Assembly: GCF_002217795.2 (NCBI RefSeq) | Contig: NZ_AP018823.1 | Coordinates: 3,782,001 to 3,846,000 of the forward strand | DNA from: Aquitalea magnusonii | GTDB lineage: Bacteria; Pseudomonadota; Gammaproteobacteria; Burkholderiales; Chromobacteriaceae | DNA length: 64,000 nucleotides | Reading direction: 5' to 3' | Shown here: positions 35,817 to 44,137 of the stretch, piece after piece | How positions within the stretch are numbered: the stretch's first letter is position 1 | How the letters are laid out: each line of letters starts with the position of its first letter | Notes under the pieces: model-generated | What the model was told of the DNA's origin: nothing | Seen by the model: only the letters and a program-made list of their open reading frames with translations | The model's database searches: none | Program-made: the position numbers and the translations under genes

Positions 35817-36299
35817 ATGTCCAAGGAAAAGACGCCAGTCACCCAGGCCATTCGCGTGCTGCGCGAACACAAAGTGGAGTACAGCGAGCATCTGTACAAA
35901 TACGAGGACAAGGGCGGCACCACCGTGTCGGCACGCGAACTGGGCGTGGATGAACATTGCGTGGTGAAAACCCTGATCATGGAAGACGAACAGAAGCACC
36001 CGCTGATCGTGCTGATGCATGGCGACCGCGAAGTGGGCACCGGCATGCTGGCCAAGCAGATCGGGGTGAAGAAGATCAGCCCCTGCGACCCGAAAACCGC
36101 CGACAAGCACAGCGGCTATCAGGTGGGCGGCACCAGCCCGTTTGGCACCCGCCACCCGATGCCGGTGTATATGGAAAGCAGCATTGCCCAACTACCGCGC
36201 ATCTATATCAATGGCGGCAAGCGCGGTTTCCTGATCGGCATCGACCCGCAGGAAGTCATTCGCGTGTTGCAGCCGGTGCTGGTTCAGGCGGCGGCCTGA
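35817..36299 (+). CDS. ybaK: Cys-tRNA(Pro)/Cys-tRNA(Cys) deacylase YbaK
   Basis: A trans-editing factor of 160 residues that hydrolyses Cys-tRNA(Pro) made in error by prolyl-tRNA synthetase. The YbaK/EbsC fold is seen in VEYSEHLYKYEDKGGTT, ELGVDEHCVVKTLIME, GYQVGGTSPFGTRHPMPVY (GT-SPFG motif) and INGGKRGFLIGIDP. Full length for the family. It ends at a strong terminator and stands alone. Confidence 0.93.
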   Translation: MSKEKTPVTQAIRVLREHKVEYSEHLYKYEDKGGTTVSARELGVDEHCVVKTLIMEDEQKHPLIVLMHGDREVGTGMLAKQIGVKKISPCDPKTADKHSGYQVGGTSPFGTRHPMPVYMESSIAQLPRIYINGGKRGFLIGIDPQEVIRVLQPVLVQAAA

Positions 36300-36310
36300 T
36301 GCCAGACACA

Positions 36311-36338
36311 AAACAGGGCGGTAAAACCGCCCTGTTTT
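36311..36338. terminator. Bidirectional terminator after ybaK
   Basis: AAACAGGGCGGT (36311-36322), loop AAA, ACCGCCCTGTTT (36326-36337), followed by T and then GG. A perfect 12-bp stem with A residues on the left and T residues on the right, 12 bases after the ybaK stop. Confidence 0.9.
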
Positions 36339-36506
36339 GGCTGCAAACAAAGTGCTTTGCCACGGTTGCATTGGACCCGGCAACGCGGGGCCTTCCGACA
36401 AACTGCTTTATTGCGCAGCCTGCCATCTATTCCCGATCCCCGCCCTTGCCCTGCCAATTGAAGAAGGGAGGCTGGCTTCCCTTGCACAAAGCGAGAGGGC
36501 GTTTTC

Positions 36507-36545
36507 AATAATCAACAAGCCGCTTAGCGCGGCCTGTTGATTATT
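36507..36545. terminator. Long perfect inverted repeat after ftrD
   Basis: AATAATCAACA (36507-36517) and TGTTGATTATT (36535-36545) are 11-bp perfect arms; after one A-C mismatch GCCGC/GCGGC adds five more pairs around a short loop. It lies 26 bases beyond the ftrD stop (minus strand) and is probably its terminator, although there is no plain T-run. The 170 bases between this and the ybaK terminator contain nothing I recognise. Confidence 0.6.
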
Positions 36546-36570
36546 CGGGTGACTATTCGGGATAAGGGGT

Positions 36571-38025
36571 TTACCACCACCAGAACATGAAGCCCCAGGC
36601 GGCATCCACCAGCGCCATGCCGGCCAGCAGGCAAGCCAGTGCCGGCAAGGTACGCCAGCCGATCTGCCATTGCCGCACGATGCCCGCCGCCAGCCAGAGC
36701 GACCAGACATTGGCCAGCAACAGCAGGCCCAGACGCAAATCATTGGCCCACCCGGTGGCAATACCTTCAGCCTTGAGCAGGGTGACGGTCAGCGCCGACA
36801 GTCCCAGAAACACCCCGATACCGGCCAGCGGAATCAGGCTTTGAGCCAGATGATGCAGGCGCTGGCTGCGCCACGCGCCGGCCAGGCGCACCGCACAGGA
36901 CAGCGCCAACAATAAGCCGCTGCCCAGCACCAACGCCGTACCCAGCATGTAGGCGATGATGGCCATGCCATCCAGCCAGGAAAACACGTCGTTGTGATCC
37001 GGGTAATGGGTAAGCAGCCACCACGGCGCATCGGTATCCAGCGGCCACATGATGTCGTGGTCCACCAGCCATTCGGCAGCCGCCTGCTTCAGGTCGACAA
37101 ACCAGGGGCTGGCCGTCCAGTGAAAGCCACCCATGGCAATGCCCAGCAGACCATAGACAATCAGCAGGGTCTGCCACACCGTGGCCTCCTTGCCCGCCAC
37201 CTTCACCACTTCCTCGGCCGGCGAGCGCAGGCTCAGGCTGATGGCATCACGGTGGCCACTGCACCGGCCACACATATGACAGCCACTGCCGCCCTGCATA
37301 TGACGTAGCGGCTGCAAGGGCGCGCAGTCCACCGCCTGGATGCGGATGACGCCGGACTGGCGGGTGGATTCCTGCCAGCGCTGTTCATCCACCTTGTAAT
37401 GCATGGGGGCCAGTTTGGAGAGCAGGGAAAACACACCGTTGACCGGACACAGATGACGGCACCAGGCGCGCTTGCCGCGGGTATACACCAGGCCGATGGC
37501 GATGGCCGCCACGGTGGAGCCGCCCAGCACCAGCAGTGCCGCCTTGGGATACTGATACACACTCACCAACTGGCCATACAGGGTGGTGAGGGCAAAGGCG
37601 ACAAAGGGCCAGCCGTCCCAGCGCATCCAGCGCGGAATCGGTCGGCCCAGTCCCTTCTTGGCCGCCCATTCACTAAGCGCGCCTTCCGGGCAAAGCACAC
37701 CGCACCACAGCCGGCCAAACAGCACCATGGACAGCAGTACAAACGGCCACCAGATGCCCCAGAACACGAACTGGGCAAAAATGGTGAGATTGTTGACGAT
37801 GCGGGCGCTATCGCCTGGCAGCGGCAGCCAGGCAGGAATCAACAGCAGCGCCGCATACACCAGCACCACCAGCCACTGCAGCAGACGCAGGGTGCCGGCA
37901 TGGTCGCGCAGCCAGTTGCCCACTGCGGCCAGGCGGCCATTGCCGGCGGCCGCATGGCTGCCGCAACCGCCAGACAGCGGGCGCAGCAGCTCGGGCCGAC
38001 GACGGTGATCAGCAAGCGGCTTCAT
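36571..38025 (-). CDS. ftrD: FtrD-like polyferredoxin of the iron-uptake system
   Basis: A 484-residue inner-membrane ferredoxin-type protein (NapH/CcoG relative). Several helices are visible. The cysteine motifs are in WCGVLCPEGALSEWAAKKG and AWCRHLCPVNGVFSLLSKL, and a 4Fe-4S cluster site in GCHMCGRCSGHRDAISL. In Bordetella and Brucella FtrD is the last gene of ftrABCD and passes electrons for ferrous/ferric cycling during uptake. The start overlaps the ftrC stop by 4 bases. The identification relies mainly on this operon order. Confidence 0.83.
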   Translation of the reverse strand: MKPLADHRRRPELLRPLSGGCGSHAAAGNGRLAAVGNWLRDHAGTLRLLQWLVVLVYAALLLIPAWLPLPGDSARIVNNLTIFAQFVFWGIWWPFVLLSMVLFGRLWCGVLCPEGALSEWAAKKGLGRPIPRWMRWDGWPFVAFALTTLYGQLVSVYQYPKAALLVLGGSTVAAIAIGLVYTRGKRAWCRHLCPVNGVFSLLSKLAPMHYKVDEQRWQESTRQSGVIRIQAVDCAPLQPLRHMQGGSGCHMCGRCSGHRDAISLSLRSPAEEVVKVAGKEATVWQTLLIVYGLLGIAMGGFHWTASPWFVDLKQAAAEWLVDHDIMWPLDTDAPWWLLTHYPDHNDVFSWLDGMAIIAYMLGTALVLGSGLLLALSCAVRLAGAWRSQRLHHLAQSLIPLAGIGVFLGLSALTVTLLKAEGIATGWANDLRLGLLLLANVWSLWLAAGIVRQWQIGWRTLPALACLLAGMALVDAAWGFMFWWW

Positions 38026-38840
38026 GCCGGCTGACGACGCTTGCGCCAGAAGAACATGCCAAACACCCCAGCCCAGAACAGGATATAGGCCAACAAGCTC
38101 ATCAAGGCCGGATGGGCACGATAGCCGGTGAGCGAAGCCACTACCCCGCCGGCCGGACTCATGTCATCCAGCAGCGCCGAACTATCCCACAAGGGGTCGA
38201 TCAGCGCGGGCAGGATTTCCATGGAAATCAGCTTCTCCACCCCGGCCAGGAACAAGGACGCACCCAGCAGCAGCAGCATGATTTCGGTCACGCGGAAGAA
38301 CAGCCGCCAGGACAGCACCTTGCCGCCCAACTGCAACACGTAGAAAGTCAGGAAGGCCAGCGCCAGGCCCATCAGGGCGGCACCACTCATGTGCAGCAAG
38401 GTCTGGCCGTCGGCACTGCCCAGCATGCCGTACAGGAACACCACGGTTTCGCTGCCCTCACGCGCCACGGCGATGGCCACCAGCGTGGTGACACCCCACC
38501 AGTTGGCACTGCTGGCATTATCAGCCAGGCCGGATTCCAGCTCTTTTTTCAACGTGCGGCCATGCTCGCGCATCCACAGCACCATCTGCACGATCAGGCC
38601 GGAGGCCATGAATTCCATCACGGTCTGGAACACATCCTGCGAACCTGCCATCAGGGTGCTGGCAGAAAACAGCGCCACCGCCAGCAATACCGCCAGCGCA
38701 ATCCCCAGCGCCACACCGCCCCACAAATAGGGTTTACCGGCCTTGCCCTGCGGGTTCTGGTTCATCCAGGCATTCAGAATGCCCACCACCAGCAAGGCTT
38801 CCACGCTTTCGCGCCAGACAATGAACAATACCTGACCCAT
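38022..38840 (-). CDS. ftrC: FTR1 family iron permease (FtrC)
   Basis: An inner-membrane iron permease of 272 residues and about seven helices. The two R-E-x-x-E iron-passage motifs are present: WRESVEALLVVGIL near the N-terminus and VAREGSETVVFLYG at about residue 130. FTR1-type permeases carry ferric iron made from ferrous iron by a partner protein, here the cupredoxin FtrB and the P19-like FtrA. Third gene of ftrABCD, 28 bases after ftrB. Confidence 0.93.
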   Translation of the reverse strand: MGQVLFIVWRESVEALLVVGILNAWMNQNPQGKAGKPYLWGGVALGIALAVLLAVALFSASTLMAGSQDVFQTVMEFMASGLIVQMVLWMREHGRTLKKELESGLADNASSANWWGVTTLVAIAVAREGSETVVFLYGMLGSADGQTLLHMSGAALMGLALAFLTFYVLQLGGKVLSWRLFFRVTEIMLLLLGASLFLAGVEKLISMEILPALIDPLWDSSALLDDMSPAGGVVASLTGYRAHPALMSLLAYILFWAGVFGMFFWRKRRQPA

Positions 38841-38868
38841 TGTTTTACCTTCTTCCTGCGCATGTCAC

Positions 38869-39198
38869 TTACTTGGCAACAATCACGCCCTGCGCGGTTG
38901 CCATGTGGAAATCATCGAAGAACTTGTACTCGCCTGCGGCCAGCGGCAGGATCACCACCGAGGACGTCACGCCCGGTGCCAATACTTTTTCCTTGCGCAG
39001 TTGGGTGCTTTCGAACTCGGCCGGCGTCTTGCCGGTATTGCTTACTTCCAGACGGAACTTGGTATTGACCGGCACCTGCAGGCGGGCGGGCTTGAGTACG
39101 CCGTCCTTCAGCTCCAGCCGGTAGGTGGGCATGTCGTCAGCCAGTGCCGACATCGACAGCAGTGCTGCCGTCAGAAACATCGCAACTTTCATGTGCAA
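38869..39198 (-). CDS. ftrB: Periplasmic cupredoxin-like protein FtrB
   Basis: A periplasmic protein of 109 residues with a signal peptide (MKVAMFLTAALLSMSALA, cleavage near 19-20) and a cupredoxin-like beta fold: LKPARLQVPVNTKFRLEVSN, TPAEFESTQLRKEKVLAPG and GEYKFFDDFHMATAQG. FtrB is thought to oxidise ferrous iron for the FTR1 permease. Lies between ftrA and ftrC; a terminator-like hairpin precedes it. Confidence 0.88.
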   Translation of the reverse strand: MHMKVAMFLTAALLSMSALADDMPTYRLELKDGVLKPARLQVPVNTKFRLEVSNTGKTPAEFESTQLRKEKVLAPGVTSSVVILPLAAGEYKFFDDFHMATAQGVIVAK

Positions 39199-39210
39199 CC
39201 CCTGAATAGA

Positions 39211-39243
39211 AAACAGCGCTGGCTCAAATCAGCAGCGCTGTTT
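39211..39243 (-). terminator. Terminator/attenuator hairpin between ftrA and ftrB
   Basis: On the minus strand AAACAGCGCTG (39243-39233), an 11-base loop and CAGCGCTGTTT (39221-39211) continue into TCTATT. The 11-bp arms are perfect. The position inside the ftr operon, 13 bases before the ftrB start codon, suggests partial termination so that ftrA mRNA exceeds ftrBCD mRNA. Confidence 0.6.
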
Positions 39244-39327
39244 CTCATGATACTCCAACGGGAATGGTTTGCGTTTAGATTCGCATTACACTATGCCGCC
39301 AGGCCACGCTTGGGCAAACGCTGCGGC

Positions 39328-39873
39328 TTAGTAGCCGCCCTTCTTGCCGATGCCCGCATAGGTGAACTCGTAGTTCACTTCAAAGGACTTGTACCACGGA
39401 CCCACGCCGGTTTCCTTGTCCACATGGCGGCCAAAGTGGGCGTGCGGGTTTTCCGACGGCGGCAGAATGGTCAGCTTCAGCTTGTACTTGCCCGGGCCTT
39501 GCAGCTTCACGTTATCGCCGTAGTGCGGGCCATCGTTGGCCACCATCGGCATCATATCGCCCTTGATGCTGCCCTTGCCGCCCACCTTGGTCAGTTCGTA
39601 CTTGACCATCAGGTAAGGCATCCACGCGCCTTCTTCAAAACCGTTGGGATTGTTCTTGAGTGCGTGAATGTCGGCTTCCAGATGCACGTCGGACTCTTCG
39701 GCCTTGCGCATCATGCCTTCCGGCTCCATCTTGGTCGGCTGCAGGTAAACCGCACCAATTTCCATGCCATTCTTGATGGCCGGCTTGCCAATCGGGTATT
39801 CCTTGGCCGCAGCAACGGCGCTCAGGGTCAAGGCGGCAGAAGCCAGCAACAAGGTGCTTACGGTAGAACGCAT
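39328..39873 (-). CDS. ftrA: Periplasmic iron-binding P19/Tp34 family protein FtrA
   Basis: A periplasmic iron transport protein of 181 residues with a signal peptide (cleavage after about residue 23, AVAAAKEYPIG). It belongs to the P19/Tp34 family: KNGMEIGAVYLQPTKMEPEG with the metal-site Met/Glu, DVHLEADIHALKNNPNGFEE with the site histidines, MPYLMVKYEL, DGPHYGDNVKL and NPHAHFGRHVDKETGVGPWY. It is first in ftrABCD, and Fur-box-like sequence lies just upstream. Confidence 0.93.
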   Translation of the reverse strand: MRSTVSTLLLASAALTLSAVAAAKEYPIGKPAIKNGMEIGAVYLQPTKMEPEGMMRKAEESDVHLEADIHALKNNPNGFEEGAWMPYLMVKYELTKVGGKGSIKGDMMPMVANDGPHYGDNVKLQGPGKYKLKLTILPPSENPHAHFGRHVDKETGVGPWYKSFEVNYEFTYAGIGKKGGY

Positions 39874-39928
39874 GAGATGCCCTTTCTCAAAGCAGCAAGC
39901 AGCCGGTGTAGCTGCAAGGACTGCAAGC

Positions 39929-39965
39929 GAATGATAATTTTTCGCATTCTACATAGGAATCATTC
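39929..39965 (-). promoter_or_regulatory. Putative Fur box(es) of the ftr operon
   Basis: GAATGATAATTTTTCGCATTC (written as GAATG at 39929-39933 ... CATTC at 39945-39949) is an imperfect palindrome built on the AATGATAAT-type Fur half-site. GAATCATTC at 39957-39965 is a second copy next to it. They lie 56-92 bases before the ftrA start codon, a normal place for iron-dependent repression by Fur. Confidence 0.7.
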
Positions 39966-40082
39966 TCTTTCGCAACATGCCCACACTGGCTTGTCAGGAA
40001 AAAAACGTTTATTTACGGAATCATCCCGCACTACTACCAGACAAAACGAGCGACAGCAGCGCCATCAGCCGCGCCCCCCATG

Positions 40083-41288
40083 CTACCTGGCAGGCCGTGC
40101 CAAACGACGACGATAAGCGCTGCGAAAACCAAAGCCCAACAGTAAAAACACCGCCATGCAACAAGCCAGACTGAGTGTGCTGCCCCATACCAGCGGCGCA
40201 ATCACGCCAGCCACGATGCTGCCCAGCATGGTCTGCAAAAAGCCCTGCAAGGATGACACAGTGCCACGCAGCGCCGGAAACTGGTCCATCAGGTTAAGTG
40301 TGATCGACGGTGCGGCCAGCGACATGCCGGTGGTGTAGAGTGCCAGCGGTAATACCGCCCACGGCATGGCCGCTTCGACCACCGCCAGGTTGTAGGCCAG
40401 GTTGGCTCCCGCCGCAGCAAACATCAGCACATAGCCCAGCGTGACAATCTCGCGCGCGCCGCGCCGCCCGGCCATCTTGCCGGACAGATAAGCCCCGAAC
40501 ATGATGCCGGACACCGCCGGGCCAAACATCCACAGAAACTGATCCGGGCGCAAATGCAGGTGCTGCAGCAGGAAGACCGGTGCCGACGGGATGTACAGAA
40601 AGAAGCCGGCAAAATTGCAGGACACGGCGGCCGCCAGCAACTGGAAATCACGCTTGCGCAATACCTCCAGATAATTTTGCAGCAGGGAGCGCCAGGCCAG
40701 CGGGGTGCGCAGATGGGCGTGGTGGGTTTCATCCAGTGCAAACCAGCTCATCACAAACAGCGCCAGGCCGATCAGCGCCATGAACACGAAAATGGAATGC
40801 CAGCCAAAAGCGCCGAACAACCAGCCGCCCACCACCGGCGCGATGGCCGGCGACAAGGAAAACAGCATGGTGACTTGCGACATCAGCCGCTGCGCCTCGG
40901 CACCGTCCAGCTTGTCGCGGATGATGGCCCGGCCCACCACCAGCCCGGCACCGCCGCACAGCCCTTGCAGGCCGCGGCACAGCAGCAGCCAACCCAGCGA
41001 CGGGGCCAGCGCACAGCCCAGCGAGGCCAGGCTGAACAACAAGGTGGTAACCAGCACCACCGGCCTACGGCCAATGGCATCGGAAATCGAACCATGCCAC
41101 AACATCATCACCGCATAGCACAACAGGTATACCGTCAACGCCTGCTGCATCTGCAGCGGAGAGGCCGACAGCGTATGACCGATGGCCTGCATGGCGGGCA
41201 GGAAGGTATCGATCGAGAAGGGGCCGAGCGTGGACAGGGCCGCCAGCAACAAGGCCAGACCAAAATGGCTGCGTGCGGAATGCGACAT
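40083..41288 (-). CDS. Bcr/CflA family multidrug efflux MFS transporter
   Basis: An inner-membrane drug:H+ antiporter of 401 residues with 12 predicted helices. Family segments are STLGPFSIDTFLPAMQAIG near the N-terminus (helix 1 with the conserved D), GSISDAIGRRPVVLVTTLLF (motif A) and CRGLQGLCGGAGLVVGRAII. Bcr/CflA pumps export chloramphenicol, bicyclomycin or other compounds; the substrate cannot be read. It is transcribed alone, convergent toward the ftr promoter region. Confidence 0.88.
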   Translation of the reverse strand: MSHSARSHFGLALLLAALSTLGPFSIDTFLPAMQAIGHTLSASPLQMQQALTVYLLCYAVMMLWHGSISDAIGRRPVVLVTTLLFSLASLGCALAPSLGWLLLCRGLQGLCGGAGLVVGRAIIRDKLDGAEAQRLMSQVTMLFSLSPAIAPVVGGWLFGAFGWHSIFVFMALIGLALFVMSWFALDETHHAHLRTPLAWRSLLQNYLEVLRKRDFQLLAAAVSCNFAGFFLYIPSAPVFLLQHLHLRPDQFLWMFGPAVSGIMFGAYLSGKMAGRRGAREIVTLGYVLMFAAAGANLAYNLAVVEAAMPWAVLPLALYTTGMSLAAPSITLNLMDQFPALRGTVSSLQGFLQTMLGSIVAGVIAPLVWGSTLSLACCMAVFLLLGFGFRSAYRRRLARPAR

Positions 41289-41567
41289 GGAAATCCGATC
41301 AAGGGCGGTGGGGGCGGCACATGTTACCGCCCCGCCACGGCAAAAGCCAAACCCTTGGCGTGGGCGGCAGTCTGCGCGAGAATGCGCGCCGCAGAAAAGC
41401 TGCTGGCCCGCATGCCATTGCAGCTACACAAAGAAAAAGTTTTCTGTCTAAGATGGAAGTCACTGTCCTGGCCGGCATGCTGCTGGCACCGCCGTCCTGT
41501 CCACCCTGCCAGGTCGGCACGACAGGCCCTCTTCCCGCCCCCACCAAAACCACAAGGGAGACCCTCA

Positions 41568-41918
41568 ATGATCCGTCTATATCACAACCCGCGCTGCTCC
41601 AAATCGCGCGAAGCACTGGCCTTGCTGCAAGAGGCCGGTGCCGAGGTCGAGGTCATCGAATACCTGAAACATCCGCCAAGCGCAGCCGAACTGGACCGCA
41701 TCCTGACCCTGCTGCAACTGGAACCGCGTGATCTGCTGCGCACCAAGGAAGAAGAGTACGAAACCCTCTGTCTGGATGACATCACGCTGGAGCGCGAGTC
41801 GCTGATCGAAACCATGGTGGACAATCCCATGCTGATCGAACGCCCGATTGCCGTCAGTGAAGACAAGGCGGTGCTGGGCCGCCCGCCGGAAAAGGTGCTG
41901 GCACTGTTGCAACACTGA
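41568..41918 (+). CDS. arsC: ArsC family reductase (glutaredoxin-type arsenate reductase)
   Basis: A thioredoxin-fold protein of 116 residues. The active cysteine is C10 in LYHNPRCSKSREALALL, the N-P-x-C-S-x-S-R signature of glutaredoxin-coupled ArsC. IEYLKHPPSAAELDRIL and NPMLIERPIAV (conserved Arg) complete the pattern. ArsC reduces arsenate to arsenite; close relatives such as YfgD have no proven arsenate role, and no other ars gene is nearby. A purine-rich AAGGGAG lies 8 bases before the ATG. The 279-base gap upstream shows no other feature. Confidence 0.87.
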   Translation: MIRLYHNPRCSKSREALALLQEAGAEVEVIEYLKHPPSAAELDRILTLLQLEPRDLLRTKEEEYETLCLDDITLERESLIETMVDNPMLIERPIAVSEDKAVLGRPPEKVLALLQH

Positions 41919-42067
41919 AACAGTTGCGCAATGCGCCACATGCCTGAACGGCGATGCCGAGCAGGCTCCCACCAACGCCAGCCACCGCCTGGCGTTTTGT
42001 TTTTCCCGGACAGCCGCTGTCGTGGGCCGGCCACACTGCGCGGCCGGGCAAATGGCTTGCATGCAAA

Positions 42068-42100
42068 TAGTAACTTGTAAAATAATAACATCCGTTACTA
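42068..42100. promoter_or_regulatory. Operator-like palindrome in front of the MarR gene
   Basis: TAGTAAC (42068-42074) and GTTACTA (42094-42100) are perfect 7-bp arms, 9 bases before the marR start codon. The right part, TAACATCCGTTACTA, resembles the palindrome in front of the pump operon (TAAC-N4-GTNACTA in both). AT-rich sequence between the arms can serve as a -10 region, so binding here would give autorepression. Confidence 0.6.
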
Positions 42101-42109
42101 AAATAGCGC

Positions 42110-42604
42110 ATGAACAAATCATTCCATCATCTGGAACAGGCTATCGATCGCATCGAAAGCCGCTTCCCCGGCGTACCGCGTCAGGAAGTCATCCTCACCC
42201 GGCTGTACTACCACATCATGCCGCGCCTCACCTGCCATCTGAATGAAGGCATGAAGGAATTCGGGCTGAATGAATCGCTGTGGATGTCACTGCTGGCGAT
42301 GTACGCCTGTCCGCAACAGACGCTTTTTCCCTCGGACATCAGCGACACGCTGGATTCCTCGCGCACCAATGCCACACGGATTGTCGACGAACTGGTACGC
42401 AATGGCTGGGCCACGCGCATTCCCTGCGCCGAAGACCGCCGCAAGATCCGCCTGGAGCTGACCGACGCCGGACTAGCACTGGTGGAACAATTGCTGCCGG
42501 TATCCCGCGCCAGCCACCGTGCGCTGTGGCAGGACTTTGATGCCGAGGAAATGCAGTTGATGGAAAAAATGATGCGCAAACTATTGGCCAAGCTGGGCGG
42601 CTGA
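42110..42604 (+). CDS. MarR family repressor (EmrR/MprA type)
   Basis: A winged-helix regulator of 164 residues. Helix-turn-helix: FPSDISDTLDSSRTNATRIV, then the wing RNGWATRIPCAEDRRKIRLE with the D-x-R motif, as in MarR proteins; the first helices (RQEVILTRLYYHIMPRLTCH) form the dimer. EmrR-type repressors bind drugs and leave the promoter. The downstream EmrAB-like operon starts 92 bases away, and a similar palindrome sits before both, which fits autoregulation plus pump control. Confidence 0.88.
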   Translation: MNKSFHHLEQAIDRIESRFPGVPRQEVILTRLYYHIMPRLTCHLNEGMKEFGLNESLWMSLLAMYACPQQTLFPSDISDTLDSSRTNATRIVDELVRNGWATRIPCAEDRRKIRLELTDAGLALVEQLLPVSRASHRALWQDFDAEEMQLMEKMMRKLLAKLGG

Positions 42605-42634
42605 ATCCTGCCCGCCCTTGCCAAGGTGCGCCCA

Positions 42635-42656
42635 GATAATAACGTAAGTGACTATC
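42635..42656. promoter_or_regulatory. Operator-like palindrome in front of the efflux operon
   Basis: A 22-base near-palindrome begins GATAATAACG and ends AGTGACTATC: GATA/TATC ends and 16 of 22 positions symmetric. It lies 40 bases before the outer-membrane factor start codon, and shares TAAC-N4-GTNACTA with the site in front of the marR gene. Confidence 0.62.
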
Positions 42657-42696
42657 ACACGATCAACCATCACGATGGAATCCGGAGACCCACAAG

Positions 42697-44124
42697 GTGA
42701 ATAAACCCAATTGGCAGCAAACAGCAGGCGTGCTGATGTTGACCGCCATGCTGGGTGGCTGCGCCAGTTTCGGTGACGAAACCGCACCCGCCAAACCGCT
42801 GACGGCCAGCCAACTGCAGCTGGACAGCCATAGCGCGTCCCAGGTAGGGCCGGGCTGGTGGCAGCAACTGGCAGACCCGGCGCTGGACCAACTGATCAGT
42901 ACCGCCCTGCAACAATCGCCCAGCCTGAAAATAGCCGATGCCCGCCTGCGTGAAGCACGCAGCGCCATTGGCATGACCGAGAGCAAGGACGGCCTGCAAG
43001 TACAGGCCAATGCCAGCATGGACCGTGAGCGCTACTCGCTGTACGGCCTGCTGCCCGCGCCCATTGGCGGCAATTATTACGATGTCTACACCCTGTCGCT
43101 GAGCGCCAGTTGGGAAATCGACTTCTGGGGCAAGAACCGCGCCGCAGTCAAGGCGGCCATCGGCAACCAGCAGGCCGTGGCGCTGGAGGGCCAACAGGCA
43201 CGCCTGGTGCTGACCCAGGCCGTGATTGCCCAGTACACCGGCCTGCAGCGCATCCTGGCCCAGGCGCAGTTGCTCAAGGCGCGCCAGCAACTGGCACAGA
43301 GCCAGTTGGCGCTGACCCAGGCCCGCGTCAATGCCGGCCTGCTGCCGGGCGACAGCCTGCGCCAGGCAGAAATCCGCCTGAAACAGCTCAGCCAGCAAGA
43401 CAGCGTGCTGGCCGACCAGGCCGATCATGCCCGCCACGCACTGGCCGCACTCACCGGCCAGCCGCCGCATGCGCTGGACAGCCTGAAACCGGCACCACTC
43501 AAGCCCGCCCCGGCCATGCCGGACGCAGCCCTGACGCTGGATATTCTGGGCCAGCGCCCGGACATCATCGCCCAGCGCGCCCGCGTGGAAGCGATGAATG
43601 AATCGGTCAAGGCCGCCCGTGCCGAGTTCTACCCCAATGTGGCGCTGACCGCCTTTGCCGGCCAGTCGGCGCTGGAAACATCCGACCTGTTCAAGACCGG
43701 CTCCAAGGTGGTGGGCATCGCACCGGCCATCCACCTGCCCATCTTCACCTCCGGCGCACTGCAGGCCAATCTGGCCTCCACGCGCGCGCGCTATGACATG
43801 GCGGTGGAAAACTACAACCAGACCGTGCTGGATGCCCTGCGCGATGCCGCTGACAGCCTGTCTACCTGGCAAAAAACCGCCGGCCAACTGTCTGACGCCC
43901 ACCAGGCCACCCAGTTGAGCCGCAAGGCATCCGACAGTACGGTACTGCGCTTCAAGGCCGGCCTGGTCGACAAGCTGGCCGTACTGCAGGCACAGGATGC
44001 CGACCTGAACCAGCAAGCCGGCAAGATTGACGCCACCGCCGCCAACCGCATGGCCTGGGCCACACTGAACACCGCACTGGGCGGGGGTTTCGCCACCAGT
44101 GAAACCACCCAACAAGCCCATTAA
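42697..44124 (+). CDS. Outer membrane efflux lipoprotein (NodT family)
   Basis: A TolC-like outer-membrane factor of 475 residues. It begins with a lipoprotein signal; the lipobox is MLGGCAS with the acylated cysteine at about residue 22. Two repeats of the efflux-protein fold follow (PGWWQQLADPALDQLISTAL, SLSASWEIDFWGKNRAAVKA, LDILGQRPDIIAQRARVEA). GTG at 42697 is the start, with GGAG 10 bases upstream. It is the first gene of a complete tripartite pump with emrA and emrB, spanning the outer membrane. Confidence 0.92.
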   Translation: MNKPNWQQTAGVLMLTAMLGGCASFGDETAPAKPLTASQLQLDSHSASQVGPGWWQQLADPALDQLISTALQQSPSLKIADARLREARSAIGMTESKDGLQVQANASMDRERYSLYGLLPAPIGGNYYDVYTLSLSASWEIDFWGKNRAAVKAAIGNQQAVALEGQQARLVLTQAVIAQYTGLQRILAQAQLLKARQQLAQSQLALTQARVNAGLLPGDSLRQAEIRLKQLSQQDSVLADQADHARHALAALTGQPPHALDSLKPAPLKPAPAMPDAALTLDILGQRPDIIAQRARVEAMNESVKAARAEFYPNVALTAFAGQSALETSDLFKTGSKVVGIAPAIHLPIFTSGALQANLASTRARYDMAVENYNQTVLDALRDAADSLSTWQKTAGQLSDAHQATQLSRKASDSTVLRFKAGLVDKLAVLQAQDADLNQQAGKIDATAANRMAWATLNTALGGGFATSETTQQAH

Positions 44125-44137
44125 GGACACACCCATC

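Noticed and set aside
36340..36505. Possible tRNA or mobile-element remnant between ybaK and ftrD
   Set aside because: No cloverleaf, no CCA end, no transposase-like frame; only the two flanking hairpins stand out.
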